A stretch of DNA of 52,968 nt from Ignavibacteriaceae bacterium (lineage in GTDB: Bacteria > Bacteroidota > Ignavibacteria > Ignavibacteriales > Ignavibacteriaceae), in contig JABDPB010000112.1 in assembly GCA_013042995.1 (NCBI GenBank), positions 1-52,968 on the forward strand, read 5' to 3'. A model generated the notes under the pieces. The model had not been told where the DNA came from, did not search any database, and saw nothing but the letters and a program-made list of their open reading frames with translations. Of this stretch, positions 8,613 to 16,128 are shown in pieces. The stretch's first letter is position 1; each line of letters begins with the position of its first letter. A program made the position numbers and the translations under genes.

Positions 8613-9973
8613 AAAATTTTCACATACTAATTATAGATGATGAGAAATCACAAAGTGATATTCTTCTGGGTTACCTGAAGAAAAAAGGATTCACAGTTTA
8701 CTCATCCCAATCTGGGGATGATGGAATAAAAACTGCAACTGAAAATCCGGTTGATATAATTTTATCCGATTATAAAATGCCTGGGATGACCGGCCTGGAA
8801 GTATTGGAAAAAATTAAGAAAATAAATCCCGAAATAAGTTTTGTGATTATAACTGCGTTTGGCACAGTTGAAAATGCAGTTAAAGCAATGCAACTTGGTG
8901 CGTACAACTACATCTCGAAACCAGTTGATCTGGATGAGCTCGATTTACTAATTGAGCGGATAATTGAACATAAAAATCTTAAATCGGAAAATCAGTTATT
9001 AAAAGAGCAGCTTAAAGAAAAGCATAAGCTCAAATCGATTATTTCACAATCTCCCAATATGGAAGAAGTATTAAGCATTGCAGCGCGTGCAGCGGAAAGT
9101 AAAGCCACAGTACTGATTACTGGAGAAAACGGAACCGGAAAAGAAGTGTTTGCAAAGGCAATTCACTTTGCAGGTGCACGAAAGGATAAACCATTTGTTG
9201 CTGTTAATATTCCTGCTCTTTCAGAAAACTTGGTTGAAAGTGAACTATTCGGGCATGAAAAAGGTGCTTTTACGGGCGCCGATAAATTGAAAAAAGGAAG
9301 AATTGAAATTGCCGAAGGTGGAACTTTATTCCTTGATGAGATTGGCGATATGAACGCAAATTTACAGGTTAAATTGCTACGCACTTTGCAGGAGAGTTCA
9401 ATTGAAAGGGTTGGCGGAACCGAGAGTATTATTATCGATGTTAGAATTCTTGCTGCAACAAATCAGGACCTTGAAAAGAAAATTTCTGAAGGGACTTTCA
9501 GAGAAGATTTATTTTACAGACTGAATATAGTTAGAGCCCACATTCCTGCTTTAAGAGAAAGAAGAGAAGACATCCTTCCACTTATTGATCACTTCCTTAA
9601 AAAGTTTGGTGAAGAAAACGGTAAGGAGAATATAGAAATATCCAAAGAAGCTGTGGATCGTTTAATGAAGTATAACTTTCCGGGAAATGTTAGAGAACTT
9701 GAAAACATAATTGAAAGAGCAGTTGTTCTTTCCCGAGGTAGCGTTATAACTGTAGATGATCTTTCATTAAGTGTAAGAGAATTAAAAAAGGAAGACGCTG
9801 TTCTACAGACGAAACATGTCACCTTAGTTGAACAGGTTGAAGCACTTGAAAAAAAATTAATTTACGATGCTTTAAAAGAGATGAACGGTATTCAAACAAA
9901 AGCAGGGGAAATGCTTGGATTAACAGAAAGAAACCTGCGATATAAAATGAAAAAGTATGATATTAAAAAGTAA
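8609..9973 (+). CDS. NtrC-family sigma-54 response regulator (454 aa)
   Basis: The receiver domain has an acidic pocket (IIDDE) and phosphoacceptor Asp54 in SDYKMPGM. The AAA+ domain follows, with Walker A GENGTGKE (172-179), the sigma-54 contact loop GAFTGA (219-224) and Walker B FLDEIG. The C-terminal Fis-type helix-turn-helix reads KAGEMLGLTERNLRYKMKKY. Phosphorylated by the kinase encoded just upstream, it should oligomerise and open sigma-54 promoters. The only two sigma-54 promoters near this system, at 6382 and 11400, flank the kinase/regulator pair and share tandem CGACC dyads, the likely binding sites. Confidence 0.95.
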   Translation: MKNFHILIIDDEKSQSDILLGYLKKKGFTVYSSQSGDDGIKTATENPVDIILSDYKMPGMTGLEVLEKIKKINPEISFVIITAFGTVENAVKAMQLGAYNYISKPVDLDELDLLIERIIEHKNLKSENQLLKEQLKEKHKLKSIISQSPNMEEVLSIAARAAESKATVLITGENGTGKEVFAKAIHFAGARKDKPFVAVNIPALSENLVESELFGHEKGAFTGADKLKKGRIEIAEGGTLFLDEIGDMNANLQVKLLRTLQESSIERVGGTESIIIDVRILAATNQDLEKKISEGTFREDLFYRLNIVRAHIPALRERREDILPLIDHFLKKFGEENGKENIEISKEAVDRLMKYNFPGNVRELENIIERAVVLSRGSVITVDDLSLSVRELKKEDAVLQTKHVTLVEQVEALEKKLIYDALKEMNGIQTKAGEMLGLTERNLRYKMKKYDIKK

Positions 9974-9995
9974 ATTCAGAATTACATAAGAATTG

Positions 9996-11105
9996 TTAAA
10001 AATTAAACTCAAACCCAGCAGAAAAGACCTGATTGGAATAATTATAAAACTCATCATTTGAAGTGTTACGAACATAATCCCAATTTAAATCTCCGTACAA
10101 TCCCGATAAAATCGAACCAAGACTTGCTTCTAACTGCAATCCGTATTTAAAATTATCATCCTCCCTTGTGTATTCAAAATCATTTCCTTCGAGATCAGCA
10201 GCAGGAAGATTAGTATAATTTCTTTTGGCATAATTAACATAACCGCTCAATATTAATGATGGTGTTAGCATTTGTGTAAGTTTTACACCACCGTCGTATC
10301 CATCATGTGAATATCTATCATTCAGCATTTCTTCTTCGTAGTAAATGTAATCATTCCAGTTAGCCGATCTATTTCCATCCTTAATATTTTTCCTCACCTG
10401 AGCAAAAAGGCTTAGCCCAGTACTTTCACCCAGGGATTGAGCTATCTGAACAAATGAACTTAATTGTATTGCGTTATTTATTGTACTTGACTGTTTAAAC
10501 TTTTGAATATAATCTTTATAATTACCCTCAATCCCCAAAAGAAGAGAAGTTTTGCTGTTAAATAATGCTTTGTATTTTATAAATCCCCTGTGCTCATTAT
10601 ATGAAAATGTTTCAAGGTTTGGGTAATCAATCCGATTAAATATATAACCAGCCAAAACAAAATCATTATCAAAAGTATATTGCCTGTAATTTGCATAAAA
10701 CGATATCTGCTTCCAATCATAAACATCATATCCATTATCGTAATTTCTGAAGCTGTAATTAGCACCGATTGTTAACGGATTTACAGCACTAAAGTAAAAG
10801 GAATTAACAAGCCCGAGCTTATGTGTGTTTGATGATTTAAAAGTGTTTTCACTAAACAGGGTGAGATTACCATCGTAGTATACCCCAAAATCGTTCTGTG
10901 ATGATTCAAAATCCAAACTGGTACCTAAAGAGAAACTGTTTATCATATCCGACACACCAAGATAGTTATTGTAAATGTTATCATCTAAATAACCATCTAA
11001 GCCCGTATAAAAACTTAGTTGCGCTTTTAGCTGCACCGAACTAAAAATCAAGAGCAGTAGAGTAAGAAGATGCGCACCGGACATTAGGCTGCTATTTCTT
11101 TCCAC
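9996..11105 (-). CDS. outer-membrane beta-barrel protein (about 369 aa)
   Basis: A signal peptide (SGAHLLTLLLLIFSSVQLKAQ) is followed by alternating aromatic/polar beta strands, and the protein ends in FEFNF with a terminal Phe, the usual outer-membrane targeting signature. I do not recognise a named family. It could be a porin-like or substrate-specific barrel. The start overlaps the end of the upstream DxDGDG-protein gene by 14 bases, and an in-frame Met at residue 8 is an alternative start. The two form an operon under the sigma-54 promoter at 11400-11415. Confidence 0.8.
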   Translation of the reverse strand: MERNSSLMSGAHLLTLLLLIFSSVQLKAQLSFYTGLDGYLDDNIYNNYLGVSDMINSFSLGTSLDFESSQNDFGVYYDGNLTLFSENTFKSSNTHKLGLVNSFYFSAVNPLTIGANYSFRNYDNGYDVYDWKQISFYANYRQYTFDNDFVLAGYIFNRIDYPNLETFSYNEHRGFIKYKALFNSKTSLLLGIEGNYKDYIQKFKQSSTINNAIQLSSFVQIAQSLGESTGLSLFAQVRKNIKDGNRSANWNDYIYYEEEMLNDRYSHDGYDGGVKLTQMLTPSLILSGYVNYAKRNYTNLPAADLEGNDFEYTREDDNFKYGLQLEASLGSILSGLYGDLNWDYVRNTSNDEFYNYSNQVFSAGFEFNF

Positions 11106-11376
11106 CGTGTCCTTCTCCTTCTTTACCGCGCTGCTTTCGTTTTCTCATTTTCTGAAAGGTCAGGCCTTCAGCCCTGTTATCACAAATTCCGTCACCGTCT
11201 TTATCAATGAACTTGTCCTTTTTCTTTTCAGGTTTTTCCAAAGAAGGAATTATCTGTCCTTCTGTTTTTCTCTTCGGCTTGTCATCAGTAGGTGCTTTTG
11301 AGCTATCGCTTTGCGCATAAACTGAGCTAAATGCAAAGGCAACTATTATAAACAATATGGTAATTAAGTGTTTCAT
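11092..11376 (-). CDS. secreted DxDGDG-motif protein (94 aa)
   Basis: A signal peptide (MKHLITILFIIVAFAFSSVYAQ) precedes a Lys/Pro-rich linker, one calcium-loop motif FIDKDGDGICD and a basic tail (KMRKRKQRGKEGEGHGGKK). It resembles the larger protein at 5709-6326 in its signal peptide, loop and basic/Gly-rich C-terminus. Both are expressed from sigma-54 promoters with the same activator sites. The function is unknown; a small exported metal-binding protein is the simplest reading. Confidence 0.75.
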   Translation of the reverse strand: MKHLITILFIIVAFAFSSVYAQSDSSKAPTDDKPKRKTEGQIIPSLEKPEKKKDKFIDKDGDGICDNRAEGLTFQKMRKRKQRGKEGEGHGGKK

Positions 11377-11399
11377 TTTCTTTTTTCTAATAAGAAGAC

Positions 11400-11415
11400 A
11401 ACAAAGTAAATGCCA
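11400..11415 (-). promoter_or_regulatory. sigma-54 promoter of the 11092/9996 operon
   Basis: On the minus strand it reads TGGCAT-TTACT-TTGTT, with the GG and the downstream G at the spacing required for sigma-54. It lies 24 bases upstream of the ATG at 11376. Confidence 0.7.
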
Positions 11416-11475
11416 GCTGCTATAATTTGATTTGGGGCAGACATGAAAGTTTTTATAATGAATTAATTTCTATTT

Positions 11476-11489
11476 CGACCAAATTGCTT
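11476..11489. promoter_or_regulatory. activator-site candidate, proximal CGACC site (target 2)
   Basis: CGACCAAATTGCTT keeps one good half-site. Its centre lies 67.5 bp from the -24 box, nearly the same distance as the proximal site of target 1. Confidence 0.5.
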
Positions 11490-11496
11490 AGTGGGA

Positions 11497-11510
11497 CGAC
11501 CAAATAGTCG
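11497..11510. promoter_or_regulatory. activator-site candidate, distal CGACC dyad (target 2)
   Basis: CGACCAAATAGTCG is a good 5-4-5 dyad, 21 bp centre to centre from the proximal site. Confidence 0.6.
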
Positions 11511-11718
11511 AATCTTTGTTTAAAGATAAATCAGAGGATGATTTGTTCACATCAGTTGTGGCCCGGCTCAATGAAAATCGGGATTCATACATGCCAAGTG
11601 CGAACAAATAATCTCCGCCTATGTTATTAAGCAGGGGTTGGGGAAAGAAATCAAGAGAAATGTGAATTGATAATTGTCTTACAGTTCTTGAATAATATAA
11701 CTCATCTTTTGTTACAAT
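11511..11718. other. non-coding stretch between the sigma-54 regulatory region and the ATC-hydrolase-like gene
   Basis: No ORF of note. It contains one copy of a 25-bp repeat at 11613-11637, described separately. Confidence 0.4.
11613..11637 (-). repeat. copy of a 25-bp dispersed repeat
   Basis: It matches 14580-14604 at 22 of 25 positions, including the would-be loop CTATGTTATTA. Here the hairpin pairing is poorer, so terminator function for the minus-strand gene at 11719 is doubtful. Confidence 0.5.
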
Positions 11719-12429
11719 CTAAATATTTAAATGTGCATTATTCGGTGCAGTACCTTTCCGATAAAATTCAAAGAGGCATTGATCATCTCCCTTTGCAATT
11801 GTACATAACCTTCTAAATTCACAATTAACATCACCCTCAATCGCTGAGTATCCAGCTAAATCATGATCGCAACCAAATTTCCCAAGCTCAGGTACTCCTA
11901 GTTCACCAAATAATTCTACGTTAGCGCAAGATATTATTTTAATAGTCAATTTATCCTTTTGATCTTGATACTCTTCCATAATCCATGTACGATCTTTTGT
12001 TGTTCTCTCAAACAAACCAATATTCATTTTCTTGAAATTGTCAAATACATCGCCTTCACACTTTTTAAGATCATCTAATTGATATATAGCAGGCATAGAT
12101 ATTTTTGCAATCTTATTCATAATCTCATTCTTGAAGAATTCATACGCTTCTGCTCTGCCCAGTCTCTTCGCCATTGCCAAAAACATAGCGGAAAACTCAA
12201 ACAATTCTTTTTCAATTGTTTTACTGATTGCAGCAGCTTTCCTTAAGGTAACGGGATTTTCTTTCCTTAATTTGGATTGATTAAAGAAAGTGTCCTTGAA
12301 TATGCTGAGCATACCAAAGAAACCAAATTGTTTTCGCAAGGCACGAAACATTATTTTCGATTGTTCTTTTACTGCTTCTTTGGGCATTTCGAGCGCTGCG
12401 CCATATTTTTCCAATTCTTCTACTTTCAT
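11719..12429 (-). CDS. L-2-amino-thiazoline-4-carboxylic acid hydrolase-like protein (236 aa)
   Basis: The C-terminal half fits the ATC hydrolase family: GCDHDLAGYSAIEGDVNCEF followed by RRLCTIAKGDDQCLFEF, with the regularly spaced cysteines and the final CxFxF. The N-terminal half is helical and basic. True ATC hydrolases act in L-cysteine formation from thiazoline, but most family members are uncharacterised, so the reaction here is uncertain. One base separates its start from the stop of the upstream SDR gene, so the two form an operon. Confidence 0.7.
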   Translation of the reverse strand: MKVEELEKYGAALEMPKEAVKEQSKIMFRALRKQFGFFGMLSIFKDTFFNQSKLRKENPVTLRKAAAISKTIEKELFEFSAMFLAMAKRLGRAEAYEFFKNEIMNKIAKISMPAIYQLDDLKKCEGDVFDNFKKMNIGLFERTTKDRTWIMEEYQDQKDKLTIKIISCANVELFGELGVPELGKFGCDHDLAGYSAIEGDVNCEFRRLCTIAKGDDQCLFEFYRKGTAPNNAHLNI

Positions 12430-12430
12430 T

Positions 12431-13288
12431 CTATTTCCCCAATTTTTGTATGCGTTTTAAGAATATCCAATCCAAGAGACTCTTGGGTAATCTGGCTACT
12501 TTTACACCTGCCTTGGCATCTTTACCTACGATGTAGTAAGGCTTTGGTTTTATTGAAGTTAAGGCTTGAGCAACAGAAATGGCAACTTCTTCGGCCGGAA
12601 TTTTCTTTATTTCCTTAATCAACTTTTCACCAAATTTAATAAGAGTTGCATATAGTTGAGCAATCTCGGGTTTAACTGATTTGCGCATTTCATTTTTATA
12701 GGCTGTTCCTTTTTCCCAAATCTCACTTTCCACAGCACCGGGAGCCACTAGAATTACAGACATTCCGAAAGGTTTCAATTCAAGGCGCAGGGAATCGGTA
12801 ACAGCTCGAACAGCAAACTTTGATGCAGCATAAGCACTTGCCCCTGGCGAGGCTAAAAAGCTTGAAGTCGAACCGATATTTATAATGCGCCCTTTGTTTT
12901 TACGGAGCATCGGAATCACGGCCTTAGTCATTGCCATTAACCCGATTACATTTACATCCATAACGTTTCTAATCTCACCTACAGGTGTTACCTCCAACAC
13001 ACCGCTTCGTCCAATACCTGCATTATTAATGAGTCCGAATAGGTTACCCCCCGTTTCTCTTTCTATAATATTAACTGTAGCTGCAATCGAATCTGTATCT
13101 GTAACATCGAGAATAATTGGGACTAGTCTGTCAGATGCCTCTTCCCTTAATCTATCACCATCAGTTTTTTTACGAACTCCGGCATAAATTTTATATCCTA
13201 ACTTATCCAAATGAAGAGCGCAGGCTTTACCAATACCGGTTGATGATCCAGTAATTACAATGGTTCTATTATTAGTTGAATTTTCCAT
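12431..13288 (-). CDS. short-chain dehydrogenase/reductase (285 aa)
   Basis: A classical SDR: the nucleotide-binding motif TGSSTGIGKA (residues 13-22), NNAG in the middle, and the catalytic Ser followed by YAASK. It uses NAD(P)H to reduce or oxidise a carbonyl/alcohol. The extended C-terminus and 285-residue length are typical of the DltE/YbbO-like subgroup that includes lipid and retinol dehydrogenases. The substrate is unknown. It is the first gene of an operon with the ATC-hydrolase-like gene. Confidence 0.85.
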   Translation of the reverse strand: MENSTNNRTIVITGSSTGIGKACALHLDKLGYKIYAGVRKKTDGDRLREEASDRLVPIILDVTDTDSIAATVNIIERETGGNLFGLINNAGIGRSGVLEVTPVGEIRNVMDVNVIGLMAMTKAVIPMLRKNKGRIINIGSTSSFLASPGASAYAASKFAVRAVTDSLRLELKPFGMSVILVAPGAVESEIWEKGTAYKNEMRKSVKPEIAQLYATLIKFGEKLIKEIKKIPAEEVAISVAQALTSIKPKPYYIVGKDAKAGVKVARLPKSLLDWIFLKRIQKLGK

Positions 13289-13362
13289 AACAAAAGTCTT
13301 ATTAAGAGTTAATAATTTTAGTTTTTCTCATTAAAAGAATAAAAATTGATTATCATATTTAT

Positions 13363-13386
13363 GAATATTTAATCAGGCGAATATTC
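13363..13386. promoter_or_regulatory. inverted repeat upstream of the SDR operon
   Basis: GAATATT (13363-13369) and AATATTC (13380-13386) form a perfect 7-bp inverted repeat with a 10-bp spacer. It lies 75-98 bases upstream of the SDR start and may be an operator. Confidence 0.35.
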
Positions 13387-13413
13387 GTTTTATTCATATA
13401 TATAAAAAGTAGA

Positions 13414-13476
13414 TTAACAAGGCTCATGGCATTTCCCATCCCACTCACGGACATTGTATGGATTTTTGCTTCCCAT
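13414..13476 (-). CDS. 20-residue Cys-containing peptide ORF with a strong ribosome binding site
   Basis: The minus strand carries AAGGAGAT (13483-13490), eight bases before an ATG that opens the peptide MGSKNPYNVREWDGKCHEPC and then TAA. The Shine-Dalgarno overlaps the stop of the ketopantoate-reductase-like gene, so the peptide would be translated from the same mRNA. It ends in a C-x3-C pair with a neighbouring His. I do not recognise it. The near-consensus ribosome binding site is the main reason to think it real. Confidence 0.5.
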   Translation of the reverse strand: MGSKNPYNVREWDGKCHEPC

Positions 13477-13488
13477 TTTTTTATCTCC

Positions 13489-14436
13489 TTAATTCAAAGG
13501 AATACAATTTATCAATTCATCTAGGCTTGGTGTTTTTATAGAGGTTTGATTCGTAAGGGTTCTGAATTCATTTCCCAGTTCAATCATTTCATCTTTAGCA
13601 TCATTAACGTGCATCATCATTGCTACTTCTGCAAACTTAGAGTTAAAAGCCTGTTTCAAAATATTAATTGTTATCCATTCGGGATTCCAGTAAAACGTAT
13701 TTATCTTCAGAGGATATTGATTTTTAAATCCCAATGCTTTAAGTACCCGCCCCCCTTCTTTTACGGCACGTATATAAGTTCTGATAGTATTCTTATCCTT
13801 TGCCAGTTTGTAATTGTTACCAGACTTTAATAACCCACCCGCTAATGGGATGATATATGCCGCATGATATTTTAACCAGCCATCTATGTTTTCAACAATA
13901 TTTACAGGGACATTTGCACTTTCAAATAAATGTTTAATCTGCTTGGTTCTTTCTCTTATTTCGCCATCAATTTCACCGATTGTTATAGGCAGTCTCTTAC
14001 CAGTAGGTTTTTCACTATCAATGTAATGAACTATGTGATCGATTTTTGAACCTCCTCCGCCGGGAAAACCGAACAGCACTTTTTCCTTTGGTAGATACTC
14101 CAAATACTCATCAAATCCTAACGTGTTGTTACCCATAAAAAGAACGTTTTGAATGCTCTTGTTTCTATTTAGAATGGGGAGCACATTTTTAATACTGTTC
14201 TTTCTCATTAAAACAATTACAAGATCATAGGAATCTTCACTTTCTAGTGTGTCAACAACAGTAACTTTTGCATTAAATTTCTCATCAGTGAATTCATTAA
14301 CAATAACGACACCATTTTCCTTCAAAAATTGATAATGTTCATTCCTTGCTAAAATAGTCACATCTTTTCCGACTTTATGTAATAGATAAGCATATAGGCT
14401 ACCTAGGGGACCGGCACCGAATATTAATGTTTTCAT
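13489..14436 (-). CDS. ketopantoate reductase (PanE/ApbA)-like protein (315 aa)
   Basis: The N-terminal Rossmann motif IFGAGPLGSLYAYLL (residues 5-19) and a C-terminal helical domain match the ApbA/PanE family, which reduces 2-oxo acids such as ketopantoate with NADPH. The family is broad and the catalytic residues cannot be assigned with certainty here. No pantothenate genes are nearby, so a role in coenzyme A synthesis is not supported by context. It is followed by the 20-residue peptide ORF. Confidence 0.75.
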   Translation of the reverse strand: MKTLIFGAGPLGSLYAYLLHKVGKDVTILARNEHYQFLKENGVVIVNEFTDEKFNAKVTVVDTLESEDSYDLVIVLMRKNSIKNVLPILNRNKSIQNVLFMGNNTLGFDEYLEYLPKEKVLFGFPGGGGSKIDHIVHYIDSEKPTGKRLPITIGEIDGEIRERTKQIKHLFESANVPVNIVENIDGWLKYHAAYIIPLAGGLLKSGNNYKLAKDKNTIRTYIRAVKEGGRVLKALGFKNQYPLKINTFYWNPEWITINILKQAFNSKFAEVAMMMHVNDAKDEMIELGNEFRTLTNQTSIKTPSLDELINCIPLN

Positions 14437-14579
14437 TGTAAGGCTACATTTAATTGATAATTAATATTTTTACAGTATTAAATTAATCAATACCTGCAAT
14501 TATTGCACATGCCCACAAATCCATATTTAATCCTTACGACAACCAAATCCTTATACCCAAAATCAACACCCAATAAAAA

Positions 14580-14604
14580 CCCCACCTATGTTATTAGGCA
14601 GGGG
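14580..14604 (-). terminator. hairpin terminator for the 15050-14844 gene; second copy of the 25-bp repeat
   Basis: On the minus strand CCCC-TG-CCTA pairs with TAGG-T-GGGG around a six-base loop and is followed by TTTTTATT. It shares 22 of 25 bases with 11613-11637, including the loop, so it may be a mobile or duplicated repeat used as a terminator. Confidence 0.6.
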
Positions 14605-14693
14605 TAGAACAGTTACCATTTCAACTTAAGTTAATTCCGGTCTAATGTTTGTATCTAAACTTACTAGTACTTATTTCATATCCTCAATCTAAA

Positions 14694-14843
14694 TCATTTC
14701 TTCTTTATTTTCACATTTGTAATTTTCTTATTCGTTTTTTCGGTCTTTATCTTATCCGGGTTTTTAGTTTTCTTCTTTTGGGGGGCATTCGTTTTTTCTA
14801 TTTCAGGTTTTTGAGTTTTTTCCTTTTCTGTTTTTATTAAACC
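14694..14843 (-). pseudogene. in-frame Lys-rich extension after the stop codon of the 14844-15050 gene
   Basis: After the TAA at 14846-14844 the same frame stays open for 49 codons to a TGA at 14696-14694. It encodes a strongly Lys/Glu/Thr-rich tail (GLIKTEKEKTQKPEIEKTNA...). The codon pattern looks coding and continues the basic end of the upstream frame. It may be the cut-off tail of a longer protein, or an open frame favoured by A-rich sequence. Confidence 0.4.
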
Positions 14844-15050
14844 TTAATCTTGTTTCTTTTTATTTTTATTCGGGTCTCTTTTTAATGTGGTGTCGATCAA
14901 AGCTGTTTTGGTTAAACCGGATAGATCAAGACTTGGTGATAGAGCCAATTGCTTTATGGTTTCATTTTCATCTGATGCTCTTATTGGTTTTAAATAAATA
15001 ATTGCAGCAAAGAATAGAAATGCGATTGTTAAACCCCAAACAATTTTCAT
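14844..15050 (-). CDS. small membrane-anchored or secreted protein (68 aa)
   Basis: AAGGAGGAT precedes the ATG at 15050, a strong ribosome binding site. The N-terminus MKIVWGLTIAFLFFAAIIYL is a signal anchor or signal peptide. The rest is polar and ends in a basic run (KRDPNKNKKKQD). I recognise no family. The frame continues past the stop into a Lys-rich tail, so the annotated protein may be shorter than its ancestor. Confidence 0.6.
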   Translation of the reverse strand: MKIVWGLTIAFLFFAAIIYLKPIRASDENETIKQLALSPSLDLSGLTKTALIDTTLKRDPNKNKKKQD

Positions 15051-15250
15051 TTTATCCTCCTTATATTATTAATAATACTGTTTGACTCATAAAAAATATA
15101 TCTATTAAAATTTTATCCTTCAATTATTGTGGCAACAATCTCTGGGGTTCTCAAGGAGTCACGGAAGGATAGTTAAATTTCTGTTGATATTCATATAATA
15201 ATATCCAATTTTCATCTTAAATATTAATAAAAGATATTCATAAAAATTTT

Positions 15251-15910
15251 ATGCAAAACATTTTAACTGTGTTTACATTATTAACTATGGTGTTCTTTGG
15301 GCAAAGCTATAGCCTAGCTTATTCTCAATCAGAAAATCAAGACGTAAAAGGAGCATGCAACAAAATGTCAGAATTAAAGAAGGCAACTTTCGGATCAGGA
15401 TGCTTTTGGTGCACGGAAGCAGTGTTTGAAAGATTAACTGGTGTTCACTCAGTTGTTTCCGGCTACGCAGGCGGAACAGTTGAAAATCCCACCTATGAAG
15501 AAATCTGCACGGGGACAACCGGACATGCAGAAGTAACTCAAATCACTTATGATCCCGGTGTAATTACTTTTGATGAACTATTAGAAGTGTTCTGGAAAAC
15601 ACACGATCCAACAACTTTAAACCAGCAAGGTAAGGATGTCGGTCCGCAATACCGCTCGGTTATTTTTTATCATGATGGAGAGCAAAAGCAGCTTGCGGAA
15701 AAATATAAAGAGGAATTGGATAAGTCAGAGGCATGGGATAAACCGATTGTTACAGAAATATCACCCCTTTCAAATTATTTTGAAGCCGAAGATTACCATC
15801 AGGATTATTATGCAAACAATCCCAACCAGGGGTACTGTGCATTTGTAATTGCACCCAAACTTGAAAAGTTTGAAAAGGTATTTAAAGATAAATTAAAAAA
15901 TTCTAGGTGA
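15251..15910 (+). CDS. msrA: peptide methionine (S)-S-oxide reductase, exported form
   Basis: The GCFWC motif holds catalytic Cys51, and the following GYAGG, GHAEV, DPTTLNQQGKDVGPQYRS and YHQDYY segments are standard for MsrA. An extra N-terminus (VFTLLTMVFFGQSYSLAYSQ) looks like a signal peptide, so the enzyme probably repairs oxidised methionine outside the cytoplasm. There is no fused MsrB domain. The gene stands alone on the plus strand. Confidence 0.93.
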   Translation: MQNILTVFTLLTMVFFGQSYSLAYSQSENQDVKGACNKMSELKKATFGSGCFWCTEAVFERLTGVHSVVSGYAGGTVENPTYEEICTGTTGHAEVTQITYDPGVITFDELLEVFWKTHDPTTLNQQGKDVGPQYRSVIFYHDGEQKQLAEKYKEELDKSEAWDKPIVTEISPLSNYFEAEDYHQDYYANNPNQGYCAFVIAPKLEKFEKVFKDKLKNSR

Positions 15911-15962
15911 TGATGGCCTGGCTTATTTTAACAAAGATGAATGGCTAAAAATACATCTGAAA

Positions 15963-16094
15963 TTATTTCTTTATTTTCCTATTACTGTTTATTTGTAATC
16001 TTTTTTTTAGCTTCCGATTTGCAATTTCAAGCCACAATAAAAAACCAGCTGTAATAAGTGCTGCAATAAGTAATGTGAATATTTCAAAATTCAT
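15963..16094 (-). CDS. small single-pass membrane protein (43 aa), paralogue of the 1703-1849 ORF
   Basis: GGAG lies six bases before the ATG at 16094. The protein starts MNFEIFTLLIAALITAGFLL, one helix, then LWLEIANRKLKKR and a basic tail. The LWLEI(A/V)NRK juncture is shared with the ORF at 1703-1849. It lies 34 bases after the TonB-like gene on the same strand and may be co-transcribed. Function unknown. Confidence 0.55.
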   Translation of the reverse strand: MNFEIFTLLIAALITAGFLLWLEIANRKLKKRLQINSNRKIKK

Positions 16095-16128
16095 TTTTAA
16101 CTCCATAATTTAAATTCACTAATATCCA

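Noticed and set aside
14649..14840. 63-aa Phe/Leu-rich plus-strand ORF
   Set aside because: It is the antisense of the Lys-rich tail after the small gene at 14844-15050; its composition only reflects that.
15126..15160. GTGGCAAC near msrA as an activator site
   Set aside because: Only the right half-site is present and there is no sigma-54 promoter before msrA.
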